A DNA stretch of 8,751 nt from Acidimicrobiaceae bacterium (GTDB lineage: Bacteria > Actinomycetota > Acidimicrobiia > Acidimicrobiales > Palsa-688): positions 1 to 8,751 of the forward strand of contig DAHWQF010000122.1 in assembly GCA_027334785.1 (NCBI GenBank), written 5' to 3'. This document shows positions 1 through 5,750 of this stretch, piece by piece (the stretch's first letter is position 1; each line of letters opens with the position of its first letter). The notes under the pieces were generated by a model that worked only from the letters and a program-made list of their open reading frames with translations, did no database searches and was not told where the DNA came from. The translations under genes and the position numbers were made by a program.

Positions 1-433
1 CATGGACCCGCAGGGGACGCGCGAGATCCGCCACCTCGTCCGCCAGCTCGGTTCGGAGGGGACCACGGTCTTCCTTTCCTCTCACCTGCTCTAGGAGGTG
101 GAGCAGGTCTGCACCCACGTGGGCGTCATGCACCGCGGGAAGCTCCTAGCTCAGGGCACGCTGGCGGAGTTGCGCACCACGGCCACGCCGAGGCTGCGTG
201 TCGAGGTGGACGACCCCGCCCGGGCCGGCGACGTGCTGAAGCGCCTGGGCATGTCCCGCCTGGAGCGTTCCGGCACCCAGCTGACGGGCTCCCTCGATGG
301 CGTCCGTCCCGAAGATTGCTGCCGGGCCCTGGTGGAAGCCGGGGTGGGCGTGAGCCTGCTCGTGCCCGAGCGGCTTTCGCTCGAGGACGCGTTTGTGGCA
401 CTTACGGGCGAGGGCTTCGACGTGGCTGGTTGA
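1..433 (+). pseudogene. ABC transporter ATP-binding protein, C-terminal part, interrupted by an in-frame TAG
   Basis: This is the C-terminal end of the ATPase of an ABC exporter, which hydrolyses ATP on the cytoplasmic face to drive the membrane permease; its start lies before the window. The frame opens at MDPQGTREIR, the D-loop normally written LDPxG. SSHLL follows, where the His is the H-loop switch residue that contacts the ATP gamma-phosphate. Family proteins then read SSHLLEEVE, but codon 92-94 here is TAG where Glu (GAG) is expected. The frame resumes at once with EVEQVCTHVGVMHRGKLLAQGTLAEL and runs on to a normal regulatory-type C-terminal domain ending FDVAG. Intact sequence on both sides suggests a recent nonsense mutation or a base-call error. 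Restart at GTG 98 would lack all nucleotide-binding motifs. The ATPase identity is secure; its substrate is unknown. The permease at 1327 is the likely partner. Confidence 0.85.
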
Positions 434-502
434 GGCTGTCCGGCTCGGCACCCGGGCCGGCGGGCGCGCCCTTCTTGCCCGGCCCGAAACTTGCCGTGCC
501 GC
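420..502 (+). pseudogene. Degenerate 5' remnant of an ABC-2 permease gene
   Basis: Read in the frame that starts ACG TGG CTG, this stretch gives WLVEA-VRLGT-RA-GG-RALL. The intact permease at 1327 gives WLVEA-RMVFG-RA-RV-RALL, with 11 of 18 aligned residues identical. At DNA level a 15-bp block (gtggctggttgaggc) is identical at 422-436 and 1329-1343. A second 12-bp block (gcgcgcccttct) lies exactly 42 nt further on in both copies (464-475 and 1371-1382). A third block, gccgtgcc, follows at 493-500 and 1396-1403 with a 4-nt shift. The start codon is ACG where the intact copy has ATG. The resemblance stops near 500, right against the stop codon of the zinc-ribbon gene. The remnant overlaps the ATPase stop by 14 nt, the arrangement expected of a translationally coupled ATPase-permease pair. 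The alternative is a long target-site or attachment-site duplication, with the later matches due to chance. Confidence 0.6.
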
Positions 503-655
503 TCAGGCGGCGGGCTGGACCGACTGGGGCACTTCGACGGCGCCCTGGAAGTCGTAGTAGTCCCTAAGGGCCACTAGCTCTTCACGGCACCGGTCGCAAA
601 GGCCGTCTGGCGCCCTGGTGGTCTTGTAGCAGCCTCGAATGCGACATCTGCGCAT
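503..655 (-). CDS. Small zinc-ribbon protein (50 aa), function unknown
   Basis: I do not recognise this protein beyond its metal-binding pattern. It reads MRRCRIRGCYKTTRAPDGLCDRC and then a short acidic/aromatic tail. Cys4, Cys9, Cys20 and Cys23 form C-x4-C-x10-C-x2-C, a plausible single zinc ribbon, so binding of nucleic acid or a protein partner is only inferred. The ATG at 655 is preferred over longer upstream readings because GAGGAGG (complement of 660-666) lies 4 nt before it. This is the clearest Shine-Dalgarno site in the window, whereas most other genes here look leaderless. It points away from the ABC permease, has no operon partner, and sits between a permease remnant and a gene-poor repetitive stretch, which suggests it arrived by rearrangement. 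It may also be a conserved actinobacterial small protein. Confidence 0.6.
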   Translation of the reverse strand: MRRCRIRGCYKTTRAPDGLCDRCREELVALRDYYDFQGAVEVPQSVQPAA

Positions 656-659
656 ACCG

Positions 660-666
660 CCTCCTC
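660..666 (-). promoter_or_regulatory. Strong Shine-Dalgarno site of the zinc-ribbon gene
   Basis: GAGGAGG on the minus strand lies 4 nt before the ATG at 655. It fixes the start of the 50-aa protein and argues against an 88-residue version starting at 769, whose added N-terminus looks non-coding. Confidence 0.6.
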
Positions 667-708
667 TGCAAACCGCCTGCAATACCCCGCTTGTTTGTGA
701 ACCTAACT

Positions 709-734
709 TACCGCTCGAGGCCAGATTAGCGGTA
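709..734. repeat. Inverted repeat upstream of the zinc-ribbon gene
   Basis: The 7-bp arms taccgct (709-715) and agcggta (728-734) flank a 12-nt spacer. It lies 54-79 bp before the zinc-ribbon start, just upstream of a TAGGTT sequence (complement of 700-705) that could be its -10 box. It could be an operator or chance; it would not be transcribed from that promoter. Confidence 0.3.
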
Positions 735-821
735 CCGCCGGTCGAGCACAATAGGGAGCCCTTACCCATAGCGGCCCCGCCGAGCCGACCAAGCCGGCCG
801 GCGCCTGGAGCGGCCCCATCT

Positions 822-855
822 CCCAGGTGGCGACCTCACCGGGGTGCCACCTGGG
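822..855. repeat. 10-bp perfect inverted repeat (hairpin potential)
   Basis: CCCAGGTGGC (822-831) and GCCACCTGGG (846-855) are perfect reverse complements around a 14-nt loop, in which acc and ggt could pair further with one bulged base. No T-run follows on either strand, so it is not a standard intrinsic terminator. The right arm shares gtgccacct with the units of the array that starts 36 bp downstream, so the hairpin and the array may have a common origin. Confidence 0.6.
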
Positions 856-890
856 CGCCGTGGACAGCCTGGCCCGGGGGCCGGCCGCCC

Positions 891-956
891 CGTGCCACCT
901 AGCACCGTGCCACCTCGCACCGTGCCACCTCGCACCGTGCCACCTCGCACCGTGCC
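891..956. repeat. 15-bp tandem array, 4 full copies plus a partial one
   Basis: The unit cgtgccacctcgcac is repeated head to tail at 891-905, 906-920, 921-935 and 936-950, followed by cgtgcc at 951-956. Only the first copy differs, with ctagcac for ctcgcac. A fifteen-base unit keeps every frame open, which creates spurious open frames reading PCHLA (+) or GARWH (-). No matching unit occurs elsewhere in the window except the nonamer gtgccacct at 844-852. Confidence 0.9.
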
Positions 957-1023
957 CGGACGCCCACTCCCAGGGCTCATCCGATTGTTGGCCCTTTTCT
1001 GACCCTTGCGGTGCCAGATGTCC

Positions 1024-1057
1024 AGCAGTAAAGAGGGCGCAGCAGCAAAGAGGGCGC
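1024..1057. repeat. 17-bp tandem duplication
   Basis: The units agcagtaaagagggcgc (1024-1040) and agcagcaaagagggcgc (1041-1057) are adjacent and differ at one base. Because 17 is not a multiple of three, this duplication would shift any reading frame crossing it, which supports the surrounding DNA being non-coding. Confidence 0.8.
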
Positions 1058-1326
1058 GGGGCAGGTTTGGCACGCAGGCACCGCTTCGGCGGGCGAAAAA
1101 GGACCCCGCCCACGCGGCGCTGAAGCCCGTGCTGGTAAACAGCAAGGGAACGTGGATCGTCTTCGAGCCAGTACGCCGAGGCCCCCTGGCAGCCCGAGGT
1201 GGCCCCGGGTCGGCGCCCGGCCCGCCGCTCCGTGGGGACCCTGTACGACTGCCGCCGGCGTTACGATGTCGCCCTGATGGGTCCGTGCTCGCAGGCCACA
1301 GGGCGATCAGACTGGGGATAGTGCCG

Positions 1327-2127
1327 ATGTGGCTGGTTGAGGCGAGGATGGTCTTCGGCCGGGCGCGAGTGCGCGCCCTTCTCGGCCTTCTCGTGGCCGT
1401 GCCCGTCTTCCTCGCCATCGCTGTTTACCTGACCGGCGGCCCCACCCATACAGGTGGCCCAGCATTCTTGGACCAGGCAACCCAGAACGGGGTTTTCACG
1501 GCGCTCGCCAGCCTCGCGGTGACCATGCCCTTTTTCATCCCGCTTTCGGTGGCAGTTGTCGCGGGTGACTCTATAGCCGGCGAAGCGAGCCTCGGGACCC
1601 TCCGTTATTTGCTCGTCCGTCCGTCCGGGCGGAGCCGGCTCCTTTTCGCGAAAGCGACGGTGGTGGCGCTTTTCTGCGTGGTTGCCGCGCTCGTCGTAGT
1701 GCTGACAGGAATAGTGGCCGGGCTCGCCTTTTTCCCTCGCGGCCAGGTGATAACCCTCTCGGGGACGACGATACCTTTTCTCGACGGTTTCGGCCGGAGC
1801 CTCCTGGCGGCGCTCGTCGTGGGGGCGTCGATGTTCGGGCTGGCGGCGATCGGGATGTTCGCCTCCACCTTCACCGATGCGCCCATCGTCGCGATGGCCA
1901 TGACGATCGGGGCGGTCGTGGTGGCGGCGATCCTGGACGGGGTGTCGCAAGTCGCGTTCTTGCACCCGTGGCTTTTTACCAATTACTGGCTGGCGTTCGC
2001 CGATTTGCTGCGCGAGCCGATGCGTTCGGCCAACATCTGGAAGGACCTCGCCCTGCAGGGCGGGTACGCGGCATTTTTCGGTAGCGCGGCCTGGGCGCGC
2101 ATGACCTCGCGTGACGTGCTGGCCTAG
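1327..2127 (+). CDS. ABC-2 type transporter permease
   Basis: This is a 266-aa integral membrane subunit of an ABC exporter, a usual length for the family. About six hydrophobic segments are visible near residues 16-36, 57-79, 108-134, 158-182, 184-206 and 243-257. The diagnostic ABC-2 signature GEASLGTLRYLLVRPSGR sits at residues 85-102, between the second and third segments, and contacts the ATPase. The protein ends SRDVLA, typical of these permeases. The frame is open far upstream, but those residues look non-coding. ATG 1327 is chosen because it begins MWLVEARM, is matched by the remnant at 420, and has GGGGA eight bases before it. The ATPase that should drive it ends at 433, about 890 bp upstream, so the usual tight coupling is lost. 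The substrate cannot be told from the sequence. Confidence 0.88.
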   Translation: MWLVEARMVFGRARVRALLGLLVAVPVFLAIAVYLTGGPTHTGGPAFLDQATQNGVFTALASLAVTMPFFIPLSVAVVAGDSIAGEASLGTLRYLLVRPSGRSRLLFAKATVVALFCVVAALVVVLTGIVAGLAFFPRGQVITLSGTTIPFLDGFGRSLLAALVVGASMFGLAAIGMFASTFTDAPIVAMAMTIGAVVVAAILDGVSQVAFLHPWLFTNYWLAFADLLREPMRSANIWKDLALQGGYAAFFGSAAWARMTSRDVLA

Positions 2128-2150
2128 GGCGCCCCGGCCCCTGTAGCGGG

Positions 2151-2954
2151 CTAGACGCGCTCCCAGAGCTTTATGCCGCCAAGGATCCCGGCCGTGTTGT
2201 CGGCCAGGTGGACGTCGGCCGGGAGGTCGAGGGTGACGTGCCTCGAGTTGCCGCCACCTATGTAGCAGTGGTCGAAGAAAACCAGCTCTCGGAGCACCTC
2301 GATGGTCCGGGCGAGGCGGGCGTTCCACTTCTTGGCGCCGGCCTTTTTGCGTGCCTCGTCCCCGAGCACTTCGTTGTAGCTCTGGCCCGATTTGCCGAGA
2401 GGGTGGTGGGCCAGTTCGAGGTGGGGGCTCAACCTGCCTTTCCAGAAAAGGGCGGTGCCGACGCCCGTGCCGAGCGTTATCACGAGCTCGAGCCCGTCGC
2501 CGCACACGAGCGCGGCGCCTTGGATGTCGGCGTCGTTCGCGACCCGGCAGGGGTGGCCGAGCGCGGCCCCGAGGGCGCCTTGGAGGTCGAAGCGGGCCCA
2601 GGCCTGCTCGAGCTGGCGGCTCGGCTTGCCCCCGGGGCCCTTGGGGGAGACGAAGTGCGGGGCCGAGAGCACGTGGCCGTCGCGCACCATGCCCGGGAAG
2701 CCTGCCGAGATGCGTTGGTACGAGGGCAGCCCGCCGGCGAGGTGGGCCAGGGTACTGACCAGCTGCTCAGGGCGCAGCGGGTACGGCGTGGGGACCCGCA
2801 CGGGCTCGTGGAGCAGGTCGCCGTGCCTGGAGAGCACCGAGGCCTTGAGGCCCGTCCCCCCGATGTCGAATGAAAGCGTCCGGGGCAGGCCATGGCCATG
2901 TTCGGACGGGCTCGTAGCGGGTGACGAGGTGACGGCCCCGTCCGCAGTGGACAT
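2151..2954 (-). CDS. ROK-family sugar kinase, polyphosphate-glucokinase-like
   Basis: This is a 267-aa cytoplasmic kinase that probably phosphorylates glucose with polyphosphate and/or ATP. The phosphate-1 motif DIGGTGLK is at residues 30-37, the catalytic-base motif NDAD at 140-143 (Asp141), the phosphate-2 motif TLGTGVGTALF at 160-170, and GGG of the adenosine region at 233-235. LGTGxGTAL and a C-terminal DNTAGILGG resemble PpgK proteins, and the Cys zinc site of regulatory ROK proteins is absent. The usual ELGH reads ELAH (180-183). ATG 2954 is preferred over the open frame further upstream because that part is Pro/Ser-rich and overlaps the divergent gene. The gene is convergent with the permease (23-bp gap) and shares a 79-bp divergent promoter region with the GT2 gene. 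Polyphosphate use is inferred, and another hexose could be the substrate. Confidence 0.8.
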   Translation of the reverse strand: MSTADGAVTSSPATSPSEHGHGLPRTLSFDIGGTGLKASVLSRHGDLLHEPVRVPTPYPLRPEQLVSTLAHLAGGLPSYQRISAGFPGMVRDGHVLSAPHFVSPKGPGGKPSRQLEQAWARFDLQGALGAALGHPCRVANDADIQGAALVCGDGLELVITLGTGVGTALFWKGRLSPHLELAHHPLGKSGQSYNEVLGDEARKKAGAKKWNARLARTIEVLRELVFFDHCYIGGGNSRHVTLDLPADVHLADNTAGILGGIKLWERV

Positions 2955-2961
2955 GGCGTCA

Positions 2962-2967
2962 AGGTTA
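2962..2967 (-). promoter_or_regulatory. Putative -10 box (TAACCT) of the ROK kinase, leaderless start
   Basis: TAACCT fits TANNNT and ends 7 nt before the ATG at 2954, so transcription would begin at or next to the start codon. No Shine-Dalgarno sequence precedes this ATG, and no clear -35 hexamer is visible. Confidence 0.4.
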
Positions 2968-3004
2968 GCCCCGGCCCAACCGACCGGCTCGCCGAGCGAA
3001 CGTC

Positions 3005-3029
3005 TAGGTTGGGCGAACGTATAGGTTGG
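3005..3029 (+). promoter_or_regulatory. Putative leaderless promoter of the GT2 gene with an 8-bp direct repeat
   Basis: TAGGTT at 3022-3027 fits TANNNT and ends 6 nt before the GTG at 3034, with no Shine-Dalgarno sequence. TAGGTTGG occurs twice, at 3005-3012 and 3022-3029, 17 bp start to start. The upstream copy sits where it could bind a regulator or act as a second -10 box. A related aaggtta lies at 2961-2967 near the divergent kinase start. Confidence 0.4.
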
Positions 3030-3033
3030 TGCG

Positions 3034-4023
3034 GTGCCCAACGAAGTCGAGGGAGGGACCGCCGCCCCCGTCGTCGCTCCCGAGGCCCAGGCCGGCGGGG
3101 CCGGGGACAGCGGTACGGGGGACAGCGGTACGGGCACGGGTGGTAGCGGGCCTGGACCGAGCTACGCAGGCCGGGTGCAGGACGCCGGGCCAAGTACGGC
3201 GAGGGGAGGCCACCCCGCCAGCCGCAGGGGGGAGGGTGGGCTGGCCGAGGTCGACACGGAGGTCGCGGCCCGGTTCGCTGAAAAGTACGTGGGCCTAGCC
3301 TCGGCACCAGTGGTCGTCGTCGTGGCCGCCTACAACGAGGAGGCGACGGTCGGCCACGTGGTGAAGGACACGCCGGCCGAGGTCGCAGGGCTGCCGGTCG
3401 AGGTGATAGTGGTCGTCGACGGCAGCAGTGACGCCACGGCTGCAGTGGCCGAGGAGTCCGGTGCGCTGGTGGCCGATGTCCCGGTCAACCGGGGCCAGGG
3501 TGCCGCCCTCCGCCTCGGGTACCACCTGGCGCGCCAGCGCGGGGCCAGGTTCGTCATCACTACGGACGCGGACGGCCAGTGGCGCGCCGCCGACATGGAG
3601 CGGGTGCTCGCTCCCTTGCTCGCCGGCGAGGCTGACTTCGTCAATGGGAGCCGGCGGCTTGGCTCGACGGCCAACCGCGACCCGGTCCGCAACGTGGGGG
3701 TTGTGGTCTTCGCTGCGCTCATTTCGCTCCTGACCGGTAGGCGGGTGACTGACCCCGCTTCTGGGCTCCGGGCCATGACCGCCGAGCTGACCGGTTCGGT
3801 CGTCCTCGACCAGCCCCAGTACCAGTCGTCCGAACTCCTCATAAGTGCGGCGATGGGAGGTTTCCGGATAGCCGAAGTGCCGATCGACATGCAGGCACGC
3901 CGTTCGGGCCACACCAAAAAGGGTGGCAACCTCGTCTACGGGTGGCGGTTTTCCAAGGTGGTCGTAGCCACCTGGTTGCGCGAGCGGAGAGTGCCTCGGT
4001 CCACGAACACGAACCGGTCGTAG
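3034..4023 (+). CDS. Family 2 glycosyltransferase, polyprenyl-phosphate sugar transferase type
   Basis: This 329-aa GT-A fold enzyme resembles DPM1/GtrB proteins, which move a sugar from a nucleotide donor to a polyprenyl phosphate at the inner face of the membrane. Residues 1-90 are low-complexity, with a GDSGT repeat at 24-33. The catalytic domain starts at APVVVVVAAYNEE (91-103). VDGSSDAT (128-135) contains the first donor-site Asp, NRGQGAAL is at 152-159, TDADGQ at 177-182 carries the DxD metal site, NGSRR is at 204-208 and DPASGLRAM at 240-248. No C-terminal membrane helices follow, unlike classic GtrB. GTG 3034 is chosen for its TAGGTT box; a shorter start just before residue 90 is possible. 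The last 29 codons overlap the gtrA-like gene on the other strand, and the pairing suggests joint work on a lipid-linked sugar. Donor and acceptor are unknown. Confidence 0.87.
   Translation: MPNEVEGGTAAPVVAPEAQAGGAGDSGTGDSGTGTGGSGPGPSYAGRVQDAGPSTARGGHPASRRGEGGLAEVDTEVAARFAEKYVGLASAPVVVVVAAYNEEATVGHVVKDTPAEVAGLPVEVIVVVDGSSDATAAVAEESGALVADVPVNRGQGAALRLGYHLARQRGARFVITTDADGQWRAADMERVLAPLLAGEADFVNGSRRLGSTANRDPVRNVGVVVFAALISLLTGRRVTDPASGLRAMTAELTGSVVLDQPQYQSSELLISAAMGGFRIAEVPIDMQARRSGHTKKGGNLVYGWRFSKVVVATWLRERRVPRSTNTNRS
3106..3135 (+). repeat. 15-bp tandem duplication in the GT2 N-terminus
   Basis: gacagcggtacgggg (3106-3120) is followed at once by gacagcggtacgggc (3121-3135). The two copies encode the repeated GDSGT segment in the disordered N-terminal extension of the glycosyltransferase, well before its catalytic domain. 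Confidence 0.8.
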
Positions 4024-4547
4024 ACGAAGTACTTGAGGATGGTCAGCACCACGATGGAGAACGTGTAGCTGGCGCTGACCAGCAGGTCCCTCGCCAGTTG
4101 GCTCGCGTGGGTGGACAGCTCCGCCGTCAGCTTGGTAGCTCCCGTGGACAGGACGAGGTTGATGACCGAGACCGTGAGATAGAGGGTCGTTTCCCGCCCG
4201 GCGCCCTCTCGGCCACGCTTTTGCCACGCCCAGCGACGGTTCAAGATCCAGTTGGGGATGGCACCGGCGAAGAACGCCGCTACGGCAGAGGTAGTAGCAC
4301 CGAAGTGCAGGCCGCTGAAGCAGATGGCGAGCGCCACCTCGCTCGTGATGAAGGCAACCACCGAGCCCGCGCCGTAACGCCAGAGGCGCAGGATGAGAGG
4401 GGTGCGCCGGTGACCGAGCCAGTGGGCGTCCACCAGCCAGCGCGCCAGCCCTTTCGGGCCCGCCCTCTTGACCCGGGCCACAGCGGTCGCGCGCCAACCG
4501 GCGATTTGGGGGCTGCCCGTGTCGGTGGGTTCCCGAAGGGTGCTCAC
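3936..4547 (-). CDS. GtrA-family four-helix membrane protein
   Basis: This is a 203-aa GtrA/DPMS-like inner-membrane protein. Members are associated with flipping or handling polyprenyl-linked sugars and often pair with a GT2 enzyme. About four hydrophobic segments are visible at residues 59-79, 84-104, 119-140 and 150-175. The family motif AIPNWILNRRWAW lies at 96-108, and the typical C-terminal end KYFVYDRFVFVD at 172-183. A basic N-terminal extension of about 55 residues precedes the first helix. The GTG at 4547 has no Shine-Dalgarno site, but TACAGT 8 nt upstream could be a -10 box. Residues 175-203 are encoded antisense to the last 29 codons of the GT2 gene, and this includes conserved family residues (YDRFVFVD). 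It follows the dehydrogenase on the same strand after 58 bp, so co-transcription is possible. Confidence 0.87.
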   Translation of the reverse strand: MSTLREPTDTGSPQIAGWRATAVARVKRAGPKGLARWLVDAHWLGHRRTPLILRLWRYGAGSVVAFITSEVALAICFSGLHFGATTSAVAAFFAGAIPNWILNRRWAWQKRGREGAGRETTLYLTVSVINLVLSTGATKLTAELSTHASQLARDLLVSASYTFSIVVLTILKYFVYDRFVFVDRGTLRSRNQVATTTLENRHP

Positions 4548-4555
4548 GCAGTTTT

Positions 4556-4561
4556 ACTGTA
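4556..4561 (-). promoter_or_regulatory. Putative -10 box (TACAGT) of the gtrA-like gene
   Basis: TACAGT fits TANNNT and ends 8 nt before the GTG at 4547, with no Shine-Dalgarno sequence between. Cagt (4549-4552) and actg (4556-4559) form a tiny inverted repeat over it. No convincing -35 hexamer is seen. Confidence 0.35.
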
Positions 4562-4605
4562 ACCGACTAAGGCAAGCGGGCTGCGCACCTGGCCGTTGGG
4601 CAGCC

Positions 4606-5743
4606 CTACCTACCGGGGAGGACCATGGGCTTCACCACTAGGGGGTCCCGCCGGCTGGCTTGGAGTGCCACCGCGACCTCGGCTAGGCCGAAGTGGGCGC
4701 TCACAATGTCGTCGAGGTGCACGGCCCCCGAAGCGGCCAGAGCGAGCGCCGCCGGGTAGGTGTTGGCGTAGCGGAAGGTCCCGGTGAGCTCGATTTCCCG
4801 AGTCTGGACCAGGGAAAGGGGTAACCGGGCGTGGCTCTCGGGCGACATCCCGACCACCACTGCCCGCGCGCCGCCACGCAGTCCACGGAGCCCAGCTTCG
4901 AGCGCCTGGGGGGCGCCGGAGCACTCGAGTAGCACGTCCGCCTCCCTCCCGGCGAAGATGTCGAGCCCCGCCGGCGCCGTGGGCTGCCCGTTGCCCCCGC
5001 CCCCGGCGCCCCCGCTCCCGGCGCCCCCGCTCCCGACGCCCCCGCCCTCGACGCCCCCGCTCCCGACGCCCCCGCTCCCGACGCCCCGGCTAGCGTCCAC
5101 CACTTCCGTGGCGCCCATCTTTTTGGCCAGGGCGAGACGGGAGGGCTGCGCGTCGCTCACCACGACCTCGGTCGCGCCCGGCGCGCGCCACGGCGGCGGC
5201 GAGCAAGCCGATCGGCCCTGCTCCCGTGACGATGACCTGGCTGCCCACTTCTATGTGGGCCTTCCGGGCGGCCCAGACACCCACGGACAGGGGCTCGAGA
5301 AGGGCGCCGGCGTCGTCAGAGAGGTGGTCGGGGAGCGGGTAGCAGAAGTCCTCGTCGTGGACGACGTAGCGGGCGAAGGCCCCGTCGATGGGCGGTGTGG
5401 CGAAGAAGCGTACGTCCGGGCAGAGGTTGTACGCCCCCCTGCGGCAGGCGCGGCAGTGCCCGCAGGGGACGCCGGGCTCCATCGCGACTCGCTGCCCGGG
5501 CTGGAGCCTCCCAGTCGTCCCCGGCCCGAGCGCCCTTACGACCCCGGAAGCCTCGTGGCCGAGGACGAGGGGTGCTTCCACGACGAAGTCGCCGATCCGG
5601 CCATCGGTGAAGTAGTGCACGTCCGACCCGCACACGCCCACAGCTGACACCTCGACCAGCACCTGGCCGTGCCCTGGTACTGGCACGGGGCGGTCCTCGA
5701 GGCGGATCTCGCCGGGCCTGACCAGGACCGCAGCCGGCCCCAT
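4606..5743 (-). pseudogene. Zinc-dependent sorbitol/xylitol-type dehydrogenase, frameshifted
   Basis: This is a medium-chain NAD-dependent polyol dehydrogenase (oxidising sorbitol, xylitol or similar). It reads as 378 aa once a single extra G in the G-run at 5177-5179 is removed. GVCGSDVHYFTDGRIGDF holds catalytic-zinc Cys38, with GHE at 62-64 and Glu150. C94, C97, C100 and C108 bind the structural zinc. PDVRFFATPP (109-118) is typical of the sorbitol/xylitol branch. GAGPIG (174-179) is the Rossmann motif, and Asp197 after the shift suggests NAD rather than NADP. In the first frame the protein derails into RDRGRGERR after ARAG; the second frame resumes with ATEVVVSDAQPSRLALAKKMGA. Residues 220-252 are a Gly-rich insertion encoded by a minisatellite, explaining the excess over the usual ~345 aa. 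ATG 5743 is chosen from homology. A real null allele and a sequencing error are equally possible. Confidence 0.85.
4991..5090. repeat. 15-bp GC-rich minisatellite inside the dehydrogenase gene
   Basis: Units of the form g(g/a)cgcccccgctccc run head to tail at 5005-5019, 5020-5034, 5035-5049, 5050-5064 and 5065-5079, with a degenerate partial copy before (4991-5004) and after (5080-5090). On the coding minus strand they give GVGSG/GAGSG pentapeptides between the second and third parts of the Rossmann fold (reconstructed residues 220-252). The 15-base period keeps the frame. Confidence 0.9.
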
Positions 5744-5750
5744 TTCCACT

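Larger units (their letters stand above)
656..1326. other. Gene-poor stretch with repeats
   Basis: I see no convincing gene in these 671 bases. Several frames stay open on both strands, as expected in GC-rich DNA, but they encode only Arg/Pro/Gly-rich or repeat-derived sequence with no domain. The stretch holds a locally AT-richer leader before the zinc-ribbon gene (about 690-735), an inverted repeat at 709-734, a 10-bp-stem inverted repeat at 822-855, a 15-bp tandem array at 891-956 and a 17-bp tandem duplication at 1024-1057. From 1058 to 1326 I see nothing beyond a possible Shine-Dalgarno site (GGGGA, 1314-1318) for the permease. Confidence 0.6.

Noticed and set aside
891..956. CRISPR array
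   Set aside because: Units are contiguous 15-mers without spacers, and no cas gene is present.
827..1123. Open frame encoding PCHLA repeats
   Set aside because: The repeats come from the 15-bp array, which keeps all frames open. There is no ribosome site and no domain outside the array.
1006..1326. 107-residue N-terminal extension of the permease
   Set aside because: It is Arg/Pro/Gly-rich, crosses a 17-bp tandem duplication, and is unlike any ABC-2 permease N-terminus. MWLVEARM at 1327 matches the remnant copy at 420.
445..1327. Possible 7-bp terminal inverted repeats (tcggcac 445-451, gtgccga 1321-1327) of a transposon
   Set aside because: They are too short, sit at unequal distances from the direct repeats, and no transposase lies between.
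2128..2150. Bidirectional terminator between permease and kinase
   Set aside because: Only about a 4-bp stem can form and there is no T-run on either strand.
1261..2505. Long open frame on the minus strand (414 codons)
   Set aside because: It is antisense to the permease, rich in Arg, Gly, Pro and His, and has no domain or start signal. It is a by-product of GC-rich codon use.
2208..2873. Open frame on the plus strand (221 codons)
   Set aside because: It is antisense to the ROK kinase, whose motifs are unambiguous, and has no recognisable protein features.
3295..4497. Long open frame on the minus strand (400 codons)
   Set aside because: It shadows the GT2 and GtrA-like genes, both of which show clear family motifs in other frames.
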